A DNA stretch of 64,000 nucleotides, taken from positions 56,164 through 120,163 of the forward strand of contig CBFHKX010000007.1 of the NCBI GenBank assembly GCA_965656535.1, given 5' to 3'. The position numbers and the translations under genes are program-made. The notes below the pieces were generated by a model that made no database searches, had not been told where the DNA came from, and saw only the letters and a list, made by a program, of their open reading frames with translations. Shown here one piece after another: positions 17,557 to 26,110 of the stretch. The stretch is from Lishizhenia sp965656535 (lineage in GTDB: Bacteria; Bacteroidota; Bacteroidia; Flavobacteriales_D; Crocinitomicaceae). Each line of letters opens with the position of its first letter. Within the stretch, counting starts at the first letter, position 1.

Positions 17557-18330
17557 CTATTTCTTATTTTGCATGGCTTTCGCTTTCTCCCAAAACACAT
17601 CCAGTTGCTCTAATTTAAGATTATCAAAAGATTGGTTCTCTTTTTCCATTAATACTTCCATCGCCATAAATCTTGAGATAAATTTTGAATTGGTTTTACT
17701 TAATGCATTTTCTGGGTTAACGCCTACAAATCTCGCATAATTAATAAGTGAAAAAAGCACATCGCCAAACTCATCTTCTTTCTGCTCGGAGTTGCGGTCT
17801 ACTTCTACCTTAAACTCTTCTAATTCTTCTTGTACCTTTTCCCAAACTTGTTCTTTTGTATCCCAATCAAACCCTACTCCTTTTACTTTTTCTTGAATTC
17901 TAGCAGCTTTAACTAAAGCAGGAAGAGATTTAGGAACACCTTCTAAAACAGACTTTTTACCTTCTTTTAGTTTTAATTTCTCCCAATTTTCTTTCACCTC
18001 TTCTTCTGATTCTGCAACCGTATCTGAATAAATATGAGGATGACGATGAACGAGTTTATCACAAATGGCAGTTAAAACATCTGTTATTGTAAAAGCATTT
18101 TGCTCTTCAGCTATTTTACTGTAAAATACCATGTGTAGCATAAGATCACCAATTTCACCTTTCAACTCATTTAAATCATTGTTAGTTATGGCATCTGCTA
18201 ACTCATATGTTTCTTCTATGGTTAAATGTCTAAGAGATGCAAGCGTTTGCTTCTTATCCCACGGACATTTTTCTCTTAAATCATCCATTATGTTTAATAG
18301 TCGTTCAAATGCTTTCAACCTAGAATCCAT
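17557..18330 (-). CDS. mazG: MazG nucleoside triphosphate pyrophosphohydrolase
   Basis: A 257-residue all-alpha NTP pyrophosphatase that removes house-keeping or damaged NTPs. It has two MazG repeats. The first carries the metal-binding E-E-T-Y-E-L and G-E-I-G-D-L-M motifs (about residues 38-65); the second has E-E-L-E-E-F-K and D-E-F-G-D-V-L-F-S. The opening C-P-W-D-K-K-Q-T is typical of the full-length enzyme. The ATG at 18330 (M-D-S-R-L-K-A-F) is chosen over one six codons upstream because homologs begin there. Divergent from the PagL-like gene. Confidence 0.9.
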   Translation of the reverse strand: MDSRLKAFERLLNIMDDLREKCPWDKKQTLASLRHLTIEETYELADAITNNDLNELKGEIGDLMLHMVFYSKIAEEQNAFTITDVLTAICDKLVHRHPHIYSDTVAESEEEVKENWEKLKLKEGKKSVLEGVPKSLPALVKAARIQEKVKGVGFDWDTKEQVWEKVQEELEEFKVEVDRNSEQKEDEFGDVLFSLINYARFVGVNPENALSKTNSKFISRFMAMEVLMEKENQSFDNLKLEQLDVFWEKAKAMQNKK

Positions 18331-18397
18331 ATGCTTTTTTTGGTGCAAAAATAGACAATATAAGGCGCATGTTAAAAAGAGGTTGTATTTTTACTGG

Positions 18398-19477
18398 GTG
18401 CAACGGTATATTCTACTTTTATTCTGTATTCTGACCTACTTTGAATGTAAGTCTCAGCATTTTTTCGATGAAAACTTTGGTTTATCGGCCAAAACAAAAG
18501 GTGGTATGCTAATCGCACATCGGCCAGTTATGGCACATTTAGTTCAAGCGCATTCTTTAGGATTTGAACTTTCGTTTGTAAAAAGAAGTACACAAAATAA
18601 AGCTTGGGAACAACAGCTAAACAATCCCAAATATGGCATATCAATACTTGCATCAACTGCCGGAAATAAAGCTATAATTGGAAACGTCTATGCCCTAAAT
18701 TCTTTTATTGATATTTCTGTTTTTGGAAATAAAACCTTTTATATATCCACAAGACTGGCCGGAGGAATTGGATGGGTTTCTAAACCTTTCGATCAGGAAA
18801 ATAATCCTAAAAATGTAGCTATTGGAAGTCACCTCAACGGATTTATACAACTCGGAGCACATTTAAATTACGAGAAAAACCAGCACCATTTTGCTTTTGG
18901 TTTTGACATAAGTCATTTCTCTAATGGTGCTGCCAAATTACCAAATTTAGGGTTAAACCTCCCCTATTTATCAATAGGGTACACAAGTTTTAATGAAAGT
19001 GTAAAAGAAGCACTTACAAAAAAGAACGTTGCTTTCTCTAAAAGTTGGTCTTGGATTGTACTCGGATTTTTAGCGCCTAAACAGGTTTTTCCTACAGGCG
19101 GACGAACTGCTCCTGTTTTTGGATTATCCAGCTTTGTAGAAAGACGACTTAACCGCTCAAGTGGAATAGAATTCGGAATAGACTTAGTAAGCAACCAAAC
19201 TCATTTTGACATTTACAAAGAAATCGAAAAGACACAACTTGATGTACTACAAATAGGCGTTTACAGTGGATACCTTTTTCACATAAACTCATCACTCTGT
19301 TTGTACACGGGAATTGGAGCTTACGTTAAAAACAAACTTAATCCGGCGGGATATATTTACAACCGATTGGGAATTCGGTACATTGGAAAAAAACGACTAT
19401 TACTGAATATTGGAATTAAAGCAAATTACGCTAAGGCTGATTACTTTGAATATGGCATAGGATATAGACTACGATGA
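18398..19477 (+). CDS. PagL-like acyloxyacyl hydrolase (lipid A deacylase)
   Basis: About 359 residues. Recognised by F-D-I-S-H-F-S-N-G-A, the His-Ser active-site block of outer-membrane lipid A 3-O-deacylases (PagL), followed by L-P-N-L-G-L-N-L-P. The rest fits a small barrel plus a second beta-rich half. No ATG is in frame near the start. The GTG at 18398 gives a plausible signal peptide (M-Q-R-Y-I-L-L-L-F ending in C-K-S-Q), while a TTG at 18383 is the alternative. The upstream frame overlaps mazG and is not real. It shares a 4-base ATGA overlap with the next gene. Confidence 0.75.
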   Translation: MQRYILLLFCILTYFECKSQHFFDENFGLSAKTKGGMLIAHRPVMAHLVQAHSLGFELSFVKRSTQNKAWEQQLNNPKYGISILASTAGNKAIIGNVYALNSFIDISVFGNKTFYISTRLAGGIGWVSKPFDQENNPKNVAIGSHLNGFIQLGAHLNYEKNQHHFAFGFDISHFSNGAAKLPNLGLNLPYLSIGYTSFNESVKEALTKKNVAFSKSWSWIVLGFLAPKQVFPTGGRTAPVFGLSSFVERRLNRSSGIEFGIDLVSNQTHFDIYKEIEKTQLDVLQIGVYSGYLFHINSSLCLYTGIGAYVKNKLNPAGYIYNRLGIRYIGKKRLLLNIGIKANYAKADYFEYGIGYRLR

Positions 19478-20211
19478 AACATTTTATAACCATAATAACC
19501 TTGTTGATATTGACTTTATCTTGTAAAAAGTCGGAAGACAGAGCATGCTGGAAATTTGTAGGAGAAACCAAAACTTTTGAACAAAGTTTTGACAAAATTG
19601 ACTCCCTTTTCCTGTATAAGAACATTGTTTACGAGCTCATACAGTCTACAGAAAACAAGATTGAAGTAGTTGGAGGAGAAAATCTGATTCACTTTATTGA
19701 TTTTGACGTTGAAGGAGGAAATCTCTCCATATCAAATAAAAATAAATGTGCCTTTTTGCGCAGCTATAAGAAAAAAGTAACGGTTAAAATATATGCATCA
19801 AATCTTAAATATATCTACTCAGAGAGTTCTGAAAATATTAGTTCACAAAACACGCTAACCTATCCATATTTAGCTATTTTAATTCGTGATGGCGCAGGTA
19901 AAGTGACGCTAGACGTTCAGAGCCAGTCGCTACAGATAGATGTAACATCTGGTTGGGGAGATTTTGAAATAACGGGTTCTACAAATTATTTAGGTGTGTT
20001 TTGTAGAACAGGTAGCTTTTGCAACACGCGCAATTTATCCGTAAACATTTCGTGTTATGCATTCAGTAGGTCTACAGGAGATATGTATATCAATGCTAAT
20101 GATTGTACCTTAGAAGCATATGTGGAAAGCAGGGGAAATATTTATTATACAGGAGAACCAACCGTTATCTCGGAAACAATTACTGGTGAAGGTGAATTAA
20201 TTGCCTTGTAA
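19474..20211 (+). CDS. GIN-domain (DUF2807-like) lipoprotein
   Basis: A 245-residue lipoprotein (L-T-L-S-C, Cys at residue 17, followed by K-K-S-E-D, an acidic pattern compatible with surface export in Bacteroidota). The mature part is a repetitive beta-helix-like GIN domain: I-Y-S-E-S-S-E-N-I, L-Q-I-D-V-T-S-G-W-G-D-F and Y-V-E-S-R-G-N-I-Y-Y. Such proteins are called putative autotransporter adhesin head domains, but the function is not proven. The ATG overlaps the stop of the lipid A deacylase (ATGA), so the pair is translationally coupled and both act at the outer membrane. Confidence 0.8.
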   Translation: MKHFITIITLLILTLSCKKSEDRACWKFVGETKTFEQSFDKIDSLFLYKNIVYELIQSTENKIEVVGGENLIHFIDFDVEGGNLSISNKNKCAFLRSYKKKVTVKIYASNLKYIYSESSENISSQNTLTYPYLAILIRDGAGKVTLDVQSQSLQIDVTSGWGDFEITGSTNYLGVFCRTGSFCNTRNLSVNISCYAFSRSTGDMYINANDCTLEAYVESRGNIYYTGEPTVISETITGEGELIAL

Positions 20212-20234
20212 AAAGAACTTTATCCTTATCTTTG
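20206..20234 (+). promoter_or_regulatory. Bacteroidota-type promoter of the 65-residue membrane protein
   Basis: TTG at 20206-20208, an 18-base spacer and TATCTTTG at 20227-20234, 13 bases before the ATG. This is a full match to TTG-N19-TAnnTTTG and indicates that the short gene has its own promoter and a very short leader. Confidence 0.65.
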
Positions 20235-20247
20235 TAAAAAAAACAGC

Positions 20248-20445
20248 ATGGATCTTTTCATTATAGCAATCGTATTATTAGCACTTGGTTTTGCCGGAAT
20301 TGCAATTAAAATTTGGGCAAAAAAGGATGGAGAATTTGCAGGAACTTGCGCGAGTAACAATCCACTTTTACAAGAAGAAGGAGCATCTTGCGGATTATGC
20401 GGTGCAAAGCCTGAAGAGCAGTGTTTAAATACAGATAAAGCTTAG
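20248..20445 (+). CDS. small single-helix membrane protein with Cys-rich tail
   Basis: A 65-residue protein with one N-terminal membrane helix (about residues 3-23) and a C-terminal tail containing G-T-C-A-S-N-N-P and C-G-L-C-G, four cysteines in all counting the one near the end. The C-x-x-C could bind metal or be redox active. Similar short proteins are common in Bacteroidota and have no assigned function. It has a consensus promoter directly upstream. Its last four bases overlap the end of the converging menC gene. Confidence 0.7.
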   Translation: MDLFIIAIVLLALGFAGIAIKIWAKKDGEFAGTCASNNPLLQEEGASCGLCGAKPEEQCLNTDKA

Positions 20446-21455
20446 TGCTTATTGTAAATAAAGCCGTTTTCTACTACTAGATTACTTTCTATATTATTGG
20501 TATATAGCGCTCCAGTTCCTAAACCTTGGTACATATTTGTTTTGTATTGACTTACAAACTGAGAGATGGCTGCTAGGCCAACATTAGACTCTAAGGCACT
20601 TGTAATCCACCAAGAAATATTCAGTTTTTCTGCCAACCTTATCCATTCTGCAGTACCCCTAAAACCACCAACTAAACTTGGCTTTAAGATTATATACTGT
20701 GGTTTAATCACACTTAACAGACGTTCTTTTTCATCTACCTTGCTAATACCTATTAACTCTTCATCTAATGCAATTGGTAATTTAGATATACGGCAAAGCT
20801 TACTCATTTTTTCTATTTGACCTTGCTTTATTGGTTGCTCTATGGAGTGTATATCTAGAGTCGAAAGTCGACTCAATTTCTCTTCAGCCTCCTCAACAGA
20901 AAAAGCCCCATTTGCATCTACGCGCAATTCTATTTTGTCTTTTGGAAATTCTTTTCTAATCTCTTCTAATAACTGCAGTTCGGTTTTAAAATCAATAGCT
21001 CCAATTTTCATTTTAATGCAATCGAAACCAGCTTTAATCTTCTCTTTAATTTGCTTTTGCATGAAAGACTTCTCTCCCATCCATATTAATCCATTAATTT
21101 TAATTTTTTGCTCATTTCGGGCAAAGGCGGTAGGAAAATAAAGGTGTTTTTGTTGATTTTCTAAATTCAAAAGAATCATTTCTACACCCATGAGTATTGA
21201 TGGAAATGCAGCTAAGCTTTCCAAGTGTGAGGCATAGTACTCAAAATTATCTACAACCTCTTTCACTTTTGCTTCATAACACTCAAAAGATTCAAAGTCA
21301 GGAGATAAACCCGGAATAATGCTACACTCACCAATGGCAGTAAAGTCATTCAGCGTTGCATAAATAAACCAAGCATGTTTTTCTGTTAATATCCCTCTAC
21401 TTGTTCCACTTGGTGTTTTAAACACAAATGTTTTTTTTTCAAAACTTACCTTCAT
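20442..21455 (-). CDS. menC: o-succinylbenzoate synthase
   Basis: A 337-residue enolase-superfamily enzyme that dehydrates SHCHC to o-succinylbenzoate in menaquinone synthesis. Visible residues: catalytic Lys in K-M-K-I-G (about 158-162), metal ligands in R-V-D-A-N-G, E-Q-P and D-E-E, and the second catalytic Lys in I-L-K-P-S-L-V-G-G. The N-terminal capping domain is complete. The ATG overlaps the menA stop by four bases. A run of nine A falls in codons 6-9, with no sign that it disturbs the frame. Confidence 0.9.
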   Translation of the reverse strand: MKVSFEKKTFVFKTPSGTSRGILTEKHAWFIYATLNDFTAIGECSIIPGLSPDFESFECYEAKVKEVVDNFEYYASHLESLAAFPSILMGVEMILLNLENQQKHLYFPTAFARNEQKIKINGLIWMGEKSFMQKQIKEKIKAGFDCIKMKIGAIDFKTELQLLEEIRKEFPKDKIELRVDANGAFSVEEAEEKLSRLSTLDIHSIEQPIKQGQIEKMSKLCRISKLPIALDEELIGISKVDEKERLLSVIKPQYIILKPSLVGGFRGTAEWIRLAEKLNISWWITSALESNVGLAAISQFVSQYKTNMYQGLGTGALYTNNIESNLVVENGFIYNKH

Positions 21456-22354
21456 ACTATACTAAATAGAATACTAGAGATTACACAAATTAAAAAGGTA
21501 CTTAAGGCAACTTTCTTTAGTTCCGGATCTAGAGATTTAGGATCTTTAGCACGAACTACAAAAATTAGATGTTTAAATAAAAGTAAAAAAGGAAGTAAAT
21601 TAAGTAGCAGCAAGTAATTCTCAATAAATACTGTAAAAAAGAGAAAAAGTAAAAAACTACTTAGAATTAATGCAACATGGTAACGCTTTGCATTATCAAA
21701 GCCTATTTTAACTACAATAGATTCCTTGCCTACCTCTGCATCATTTACATGATCGCGAAGATTATTAAGATTTAAGACTGCTGTACTCAACAACCCAATG
21801 GCACATGCTGGTAAAAGTAATGCAATTTGAAAATGATGCGCTAATAAAGTGAAAATTCCTAGCGTACTTACCAAGCCAAAGAAAATAAATACAAAAACAT
21901 CTCCAAGACCTTGGTATCCGTAGGCTTTTTTCCCTACTGTATACATAATTGCTGCTGCTACACAAGCGAAAGATAAACCGATATATACATATAAAATCTC
22001 TGTTGGCAAGCGCTTAGTTCCTTCTAAAACTAGAGGAATAGCAAAAGCCAAAGACAGAATTGAAAATAAAACAACAGCACCTTTCATTTCCTTAGCCGTT
22101 ATTTTTCCACTTTGAACTGCTCTTATAGGTCCAACTCTATTCTCATTATCTGCACCTTTAAGCGTATCGCCTAGGTCATTTGCTAAATTAGATAAAATTT
22201 GAAGGCATAATGTAGTTGCGACAGCAAGTGCAAAAATGAACAGATCAAACGCCCCAATGTAGAAGGCGTAAAAGCTTCCGAATAAAATACCCGATAACGA
22301 TAAGGGCAGCGTTCTCAATCTAAATGCCGAGATCCAAGCTTTTGTTTTTGTCAT
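21452..22354 (-). CDS. menA: 1,4-dihydroxy-2-naphthoate polyprenyltransferase
   Basis: A protein of about 300 residues from the UbiA family that prenylates dihydroxynaphthoate in the membrane. Motif 1 is N-D-L-G-D-T-L-K-G-A-D, motif 2 N-L-R-D-H-V-N-D-A, with about eight or nine membrane helices. The ATG at 22354 (M-T-K-T-K-A-W-I-S-A-F-R-L-R-T-L-P) is preferred because the family begins with this A-x-R-x-x-T-L-P segment. The ORF opens 12 codons earlier. Coupled to menC by ATGA. Confidence 0.9.
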   Translation of the reverse strand: MTKTKAWISAFRLRTLPLSLSGILFGSFYAFYIGAFDLFIFALAVATTLCLQILSNLANDLGDTLKGADNENRVGPIRAVQSGKITAKEMKGAVVLFSILSLAFAIPLVLEGTKRLPTEILYVYIGLSFACVAAAIMYTVGKKAYGYQGLGDVFVFIFFGLVSTLGIFTLLAHHFQIALLLPACAIGLLSTAVLNLNNLRDHVNDAEVGKESIVVKIGFDNAKRYHVALILSSFLLFLFFTVFIENYLLLLNLLPFLLLFKHLIFVVRAKDPKSLDPELKKVALSTFLICVISSILFSIV

Positions 22355-22437
22355 ATTTTCAAAGGTTGAGATATGGTTTGTATTCTGCAAATAATAACTT
22401 AAAAAAGTAATAAATTGTTCTTTAGGCTTTAATATGA

Positions 22438-23286
22438 CTAAGGATTACATATATCGCAATAGGTTGGGTCTTCTTCTTCTTTTTGGTTAGGATACATTTC
22501 TACTTTTTCTAATCCACACTTTTTACAAGTGCGCGTTATGCTTAAAGTAGAACGGGTTGGAAAACCGCAAGCACTGCATTTCAATCCATTATTTACTCTA
22601 GAAACTTCAAAACCAGGTGTTTCGCAAGACGGACAAGTGAACAAAATCTTTTCTATCAGTTTTTCTGTAGTTTTTTCAATAGCCCGCATGCGCGTAGGGT
22701 TGTGCATAGCACGCATATCTGTTTCTACAAAAGCCTTACCAAATAAACGATGTAATTCATTAAATTCTCTTAGCAACTCGACTTTATTCTGTATTCCTTT
22801 TTTTATTCGTGCTGTACCATTTTCGTCATTTCTCAAAATTAGAGCGTGAGAAGGAAAATTAGCTTTTTCGGCAAAGTTTAGTAGACTAGTCTGATCCGAA
22901 ACAAATGTACCCATGAAATTGGTTTCTGTTGTTAAATTACGTGCTATAATCTCTAAGTCATTTTTTTGATCTATAAAGATTAACAGCTCATCGTTTGAGG
23001 GCAAAAAACCATAAGTTGGATGCACGCCAAAAGAACCTTCACTAGCTACACCTAAGTCACACCCCGCAATACGCATCGCACGCAAGCATTTTTCTCTTGC
23101 CGTTTCTAACGGACCTTTTAAGCGCTCTACTTCTCCTGAAAACGTACCTAATTCATCCGAATTAAAATTCTCTAGAACCAGACACTCTACTCCAATAGCT
23201 TGCTCTAGAGGAGGTGCAATTACTATCTCTTTTCTGTGCATTGTTGCAATAACTAGGCGTCTATTATTGAAAAGAGTTAATTCCAT
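22438..23286 (-). CDS. DUF6671-like zinc-ribbon protein
   Basis: A protein of about 282 residues resembling the family I remember as DUF6671. The N-terminal domain starts R-R-L-V-I-A-T-M-H-R-K-E and contains C-L-R-A-M-R-I-A-G-C-D-L-G-V-A-S-E-G-S-F-G-V-H-P. The C-terminus has four CxxC zinc-ribbon pairs (C-P-S-C, C-S-A-C, C-K-K-C, C-D-I-C). No activity is known to me. The ATG at 23286 is one base from the sua5 stop, so an upstream M at 23322 inside sua5 is rejected. Family number from memory only. Confidence 0.7.
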   Translation of the reverse strand: MELTLFNNRRLVIATMHRKEIVIAPPLEQAIGVECLVLENFNSDELGTFSGEVERLKGPLETAREKCLRAMRIAGCDLGVASEGSFGVHPTYGFLPSNDELLIFIDQKNDLEIIARNLTTETNFMGTFVSDQTSLLNFAEKANFPSHALILRNDENGTARIKKGIQNKVELLREFNELHRLFGKAFVETDMRAMHNPTRMRAIEKTTEKLIEKILFTCPSCETPGFEVSRVNNGLKCSACGFPTRSTLSITRTCKKCGLEKVEMYPNQKEEEDPTYCDICNP

Positions 23287-23287
23287 A

Positions 23288-24250
23288 TTATTTATTTTGA
23301 GTTGCTCTAAATAGTCTATCATTAATAGATTTTCCTAGATTATGATCTGGAAAACGCTCTGCAATAATGATGTCTAAGTCTAACTGATCCAATTGATGCA
23401 AACCAGCATATAACTGAGCTGCAGCCTGCTTCATATCCTTAGAAGAGGATAAAATAATCGTTTGAACATTATCGTATTTAGAGAAATCAGCAAAAAACGA
23501 TAAAACACCTACTTTTTTATTCTTATGCCGAGAAAGCTCTGTCGGAATATCTTGAACCAAAATAGTTGGTGTGGATGGCGCGTAGTGTCTTAGCAACATA
23601 CCCGGAGAATTAGGCGCCGACTTTGATATATTTTTCACAAGTACCTCACCAACAATCGCTTCAATATCTTCAAGAGAAATTGAACCTAGACGATATACAA
23701 CGGGTTCTTCGTCCTCAAATCCTACAATAGTAGATTCTAAACCATTTTCGCAAGCACCACCTTCTAAAACCATTGGTATAGTAGAAGAAAAATATTCAGC
23801 TACGTGCTTGGATTGAGTTGGACTGATACTACCAAAGGGGTTTGCGCTTGGCGCAGCTAATGGAAAAGGTAACAGCTTTAGAAGTTCTAGCGTAACTTTA
23901 TGATTAGGAATGCGAACAGCTACCGTGTTTTTACCAGCTGTAACTAAATCGGAGACAAGCGGTTTTTTATTTAAAACTAAGGTCAAAGATCCGGGCCAAA
24001 ATGCTTCTGCCAAAAGCTTAGCTTTTTCAGGGAAATAGGATATAAAAGTAGTCACCGCATCTATCGAATGGGTATGTACAATTAATGGATTAAAAAACGG
24101 CCTTTTCTTTACTTCAAAAATAGACCGAATTGCATTTTCACTAAAGGCATTTCCAGCCAAACCATAAACGGTTTCTGTAGGTATGGCTACTAATTGATCC
24201 TCAGATAATAACTGAATAGCCCTATTCATATCGCTTGATACCACACTCAT
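23288..24250 (-). CDS. L-threonylcarbamoyladenylate synthase (Sua5 type)
   Basis: A 320-residue enzyme making threonylcarbamoyl-AMP from Thr, bicarbonate and ATP for t6A37 in ANN-decoding tRNAs. The YrdC core (residues 1-200) shows P-T-E-T-V-Y-G-L, K-K-R-P-F-F-N-P-L, F-W-P-G-S-L-T-L-V and A-P-S-A-N. It is followed by the linker S-P-G-M-L-L-R-H-Y-A-P and the C-terminal Sua5 domain, so it is the long Sua5 form rather than TsaC. In the same operon as pyrC-like and menA. Confidence 0.9.
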   Translation of the reverse strand: MSVVSSDMNRAIQLLSEDQLVAIPTETVYGLAGNAFSENAIRSIFEVKKRPFFNPLIVHTHSIDAVTTFISYFPEKAKLLAEAFWPGSLTLVLNKKPLVSDLVTAGKNTVAVRIPNHKVTLELLKLLPFPLAAPSANPFGSISPTQSKHVAEYFSSTIPMVLEGGACENGLESTIVGFEDEEPVVYRLGSISLEDIEAIVGEVLVKNISKSAPNSPGMLLRHYAPSTPTILVQDIPTELSRHKNKKVGVLSFFADFSKYDNVQTIILSSSKDMKQAAAQLYAGLHQLDQLDLDIIIAERFPDHNLGKSINDRLFRATQNK

Positions 24251-24256
24251 TTTAAA

Positions 24257-25597
24257 TTACTTACCGAATTCGATAGCAACACCGAAATTTTCTTCGTTAA
24301 ACTTACCGTTATCATAAACCAAGTTTCCATTTACAAAAGTATGCGTTATTGCATTTGCAAAAGTAGTTCCTTCCAAAGGAGACCAACCACATTTATACAG
24401 TAAATTTTCTTTTGACACAGTCCACTCTGTATTGAGATCAACCAAAACTAAATCAGCATGAAACCCTTCTCTAATATATCCACGGTCTGTCATTTTATAC
24501 AATTTAGCAGGATTATGACACATTTTTTCTACAATTTTCTCTAGGGAAATTAGTCCTTTCTGATAAAAATCAAGCATACAATTTAAGGAATGTTGTACCA
24601 TGGGAGCTCCAGACATTGACTTAAAATAAGTTTTTTGCTTTTCTTCTAAAGTATGCGGAGCATGATCTGTTGTTATTAGATCAATTTTATCATCTAAAAG
24701 CGCTTTAAGCAGACCTTCTTTATCTTTCTTTGTTTTAATTGCCGGATTCCATTTAATTAACATTCCCAACTTTTCGTAATCCTGATCACAAAACCACAAG
24801 TGATGTACAGAAACCTCTGTTGTTATCTTTTTCTCTTCTAGTGGAATATCATTGTGAAATAAATGTGTTTCGGCTTCAGTTGTTAAATGCAATATGTGCA
24901 AGCGAGCATTATGCTTTTCAGCTAATTTAATTGCCCTTTCAGTAGCTTCAAAACAACCTTGTTCACTTCTAATTATAGGGTGATACTTAGCAGGTATATC
25001 CTCTCCATATTTTTCTCTAAAAGCATCTTCATTTTTTTCTACAATCGTTTCTTTTTCTGAATGTATAGTGATTATCTGCTTACACTTAGAAAACAATTTT
25101 TCCATTGTTTCGGGATTGTCTGCCAATAAATTTCCTTTTTTTGTAAAGTATAAACCATCATCAGAAACACCTATAAACTGAGTTGTATCTAACGCCGTTA
25201 CCTCATCAATATTATCGCCATTTACGCCTAGAAAAAAAGAGAAGTTTGCTAGTGACTTTTCAGCTGCAAGTGTATATTTTTGATTTAAACTCTCAACGTC
25301 TAAAATATTAGGAACTGTGTTAGGCATATCAATAAAAGAAGTTGTTCCTCCTGCTACCGCTGCTTTACTTTCTGTATATAAATCTCCTTTGTGTGTTAAT
25401 CCTGGGTCCCTAAAATGCACTTGTCCGTCAATTACACCAGGCAATAAATATTTGCCTTTAGCGTCTATTATTATTGCATCCGAGTCATTCACTTGACCGA
25501 GTTTAACAATCCTCCCGTTTTCGATTAATACATCTTGCTGATCTGCTTTTCCTTCGTTTATGATTGTAGCGTTTTTAATACAATATTTTGCATTCAT
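24257..25597 (-). CDS. pyrC: dihydroorotase-family amidohydrolase
   Basis: A 446-residue amidohydrolase of the class I dihydroorotase type (carbamoyl-aspartate to dihydroorotate). Motifs: G-V-I-D-G-Q-V-H-F-R-D-P-G, H-I-L-H-L, and D-H-A-P-H-T with the catalytic Asp. The usual H-x-H metal pair appears as Q-V-H, so the first His is absent. I recall related Bacteroidota proteins having the same change. carB nearby on the opposite strand fits pyrimidine synthesis, but the altered metal site leaves activity open. First gene of a five-gene operon. Confidence 0.8.
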   Translation of the reverse strand: MNAKYCIKNATIINEGKADQQDVLIENGRIVKLGQVNDSDAIIIDAKGKYLLPGVIDGQVHFRDPGLTHKGDLYTESKAAVAGGTTSFIDMPNTVPNILDVESLNQKYTLAAEKSLANFSFFLGVNGDNIDEVTALDTTQFIGVSDDGLYFTKKGNLLADNPETMEKLFSKCKQIITIHSEKETIVEKNEDAFREKYGEDIPAKYHPIIRSEQGCFEATERAIKLAEKHNARLHILHLTTEAETHLFHNDIPLEEKKITTEVSVHHLWFCDQDYEKLGMLIKWNPAIKTKKDKEGLLKALLDDKIDLITTDHAPHTLEEKQKTYFKSMSGAPMVQHSLNCMLDFYQKGLISLEKIVEKMCHNPAKLYKMTDRGYIREGFHADLVLVDLNTEWTVSKENLLYKCGWSPLEGTTFANAITHTFVNGNLVYDNGKFNEENFGVAIEFGK

Positions 25598-25735
25598 GCT
25601 TTTATTTGATTTACGATTATATAAGCAACAAAAGTAATACAGGAAAATTTATTTATTGTATAATTTAGCTAGGAATTATCTGGGATACACGACAGTTTAA
25701 GTTTTCTTTCGAAAATAACACCGTCTTTTAAAAAG

Positions 25736-25818
25736 TGCCCAGGACAAGATTCGAACTTGCACGCACGTAGTGCACAACCCCCTCAAGATTGCATGTCTAC
25801 CAATTTCACCACCTGGGC
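25736..25818 (-). tRNA. tRNA-Leu(GAG)
   Basis: Minus-strand cloverleaf with acceptor GCCCAGG/CCTGGGC, discriminator A, D-arm with TTGGTAGA, anticodon stem CAATC/GGTTG around the loop TTGAGGG (anticodon GAG), a variable arm of class II length and a TTCGAAT T-loop. CCA is not encoded. Confidence 0.9.
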
Positions 25819-25842
25819 ATTACTTTGAAAAGAACACAAAAA

Positions 25843-25885
25843 AAGGTAGAAACTTTCTGTACTTCGTACTTCAAACTTCTACCTT
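25843..25885 (-). terminator. hairpin between tRNA-Lys and tRNA-Leu
   Basis: A nine-base inverted repeat (AAGGTAGAA / TTCTACCTT) with a 25-base loop. On the minus strand it is followed by a T7 run, so it could terminate tRNA-Lys transcripts. No consensus promoter is visible for tRNA-Leu, so read-through is also possible. Confidence 0.45.
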
Positions 25886-25898
25886 CGTACTTTTGTTG

Positions 25899-25971
25899 TG
25901 ATCCCGCTGGGGCTCGAACCCAGGACCCACGCCTTAAAAGGGCGTTGCTCTACCAACTGAGCTACGGAATC
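25899..25971 (-). tRNA. tRNA-Lys(UUU)
   Basis: Minus-strand 73-base cloverleaf: acceptor GATTCCG/CGGGATC with one G-T pair, D-stem GCTC/GAGC, anticodon stem ACGCC/GGCGT around CTTTTAA (anticodon UUU), T-stem CTGGG/CCCAG, discriminator A. CCA not encoded. Confidence 0.95.
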
Positions 25972-25987
25972 ATTGCGTTAGCGGGTG

Positions 25988-26017
25988 CAAATATACAGAC
26001 ATATTTTATTCTAACAA
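25988..26017 (-). promoter_or_regulatory. Bacteroidota-type promoter of tRNA-Lys
   Basis: On the minus strand: TTG (26017-26015), a 19-base spacer, TATATTTG (25995-25988), 16 bases before the tRNA. An exact consensus match. Confidence 0.7.
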
Positions 26018-26110
26018 GTCAACCCAGCACTTTTTTAAAAATAATTTTCTAAATTTAATTGAAACTACTGATTATAAGCTTTGAACAGTTTAATATTTTA
26101 ATTTTACCCT

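Noticed and set aside
21430..21450. A9 run in menC codons, considered as a slippage site
   Set aside because: The frame is intact on both sides and the stop-codon layout gives no sensible alternative product.
25850..25892. CTTCGTAC-type short repeats between the two tRNAs
   Set aside because: Only three imperfect copies inside a hairpin loop; too few and irregular for an array.
25789..26052. Plus-strand open frame of 87 codons across both tRNA genes
   Set aside because: It is antisense to tRNA-Leu and tRNA-Lys; no coding support.
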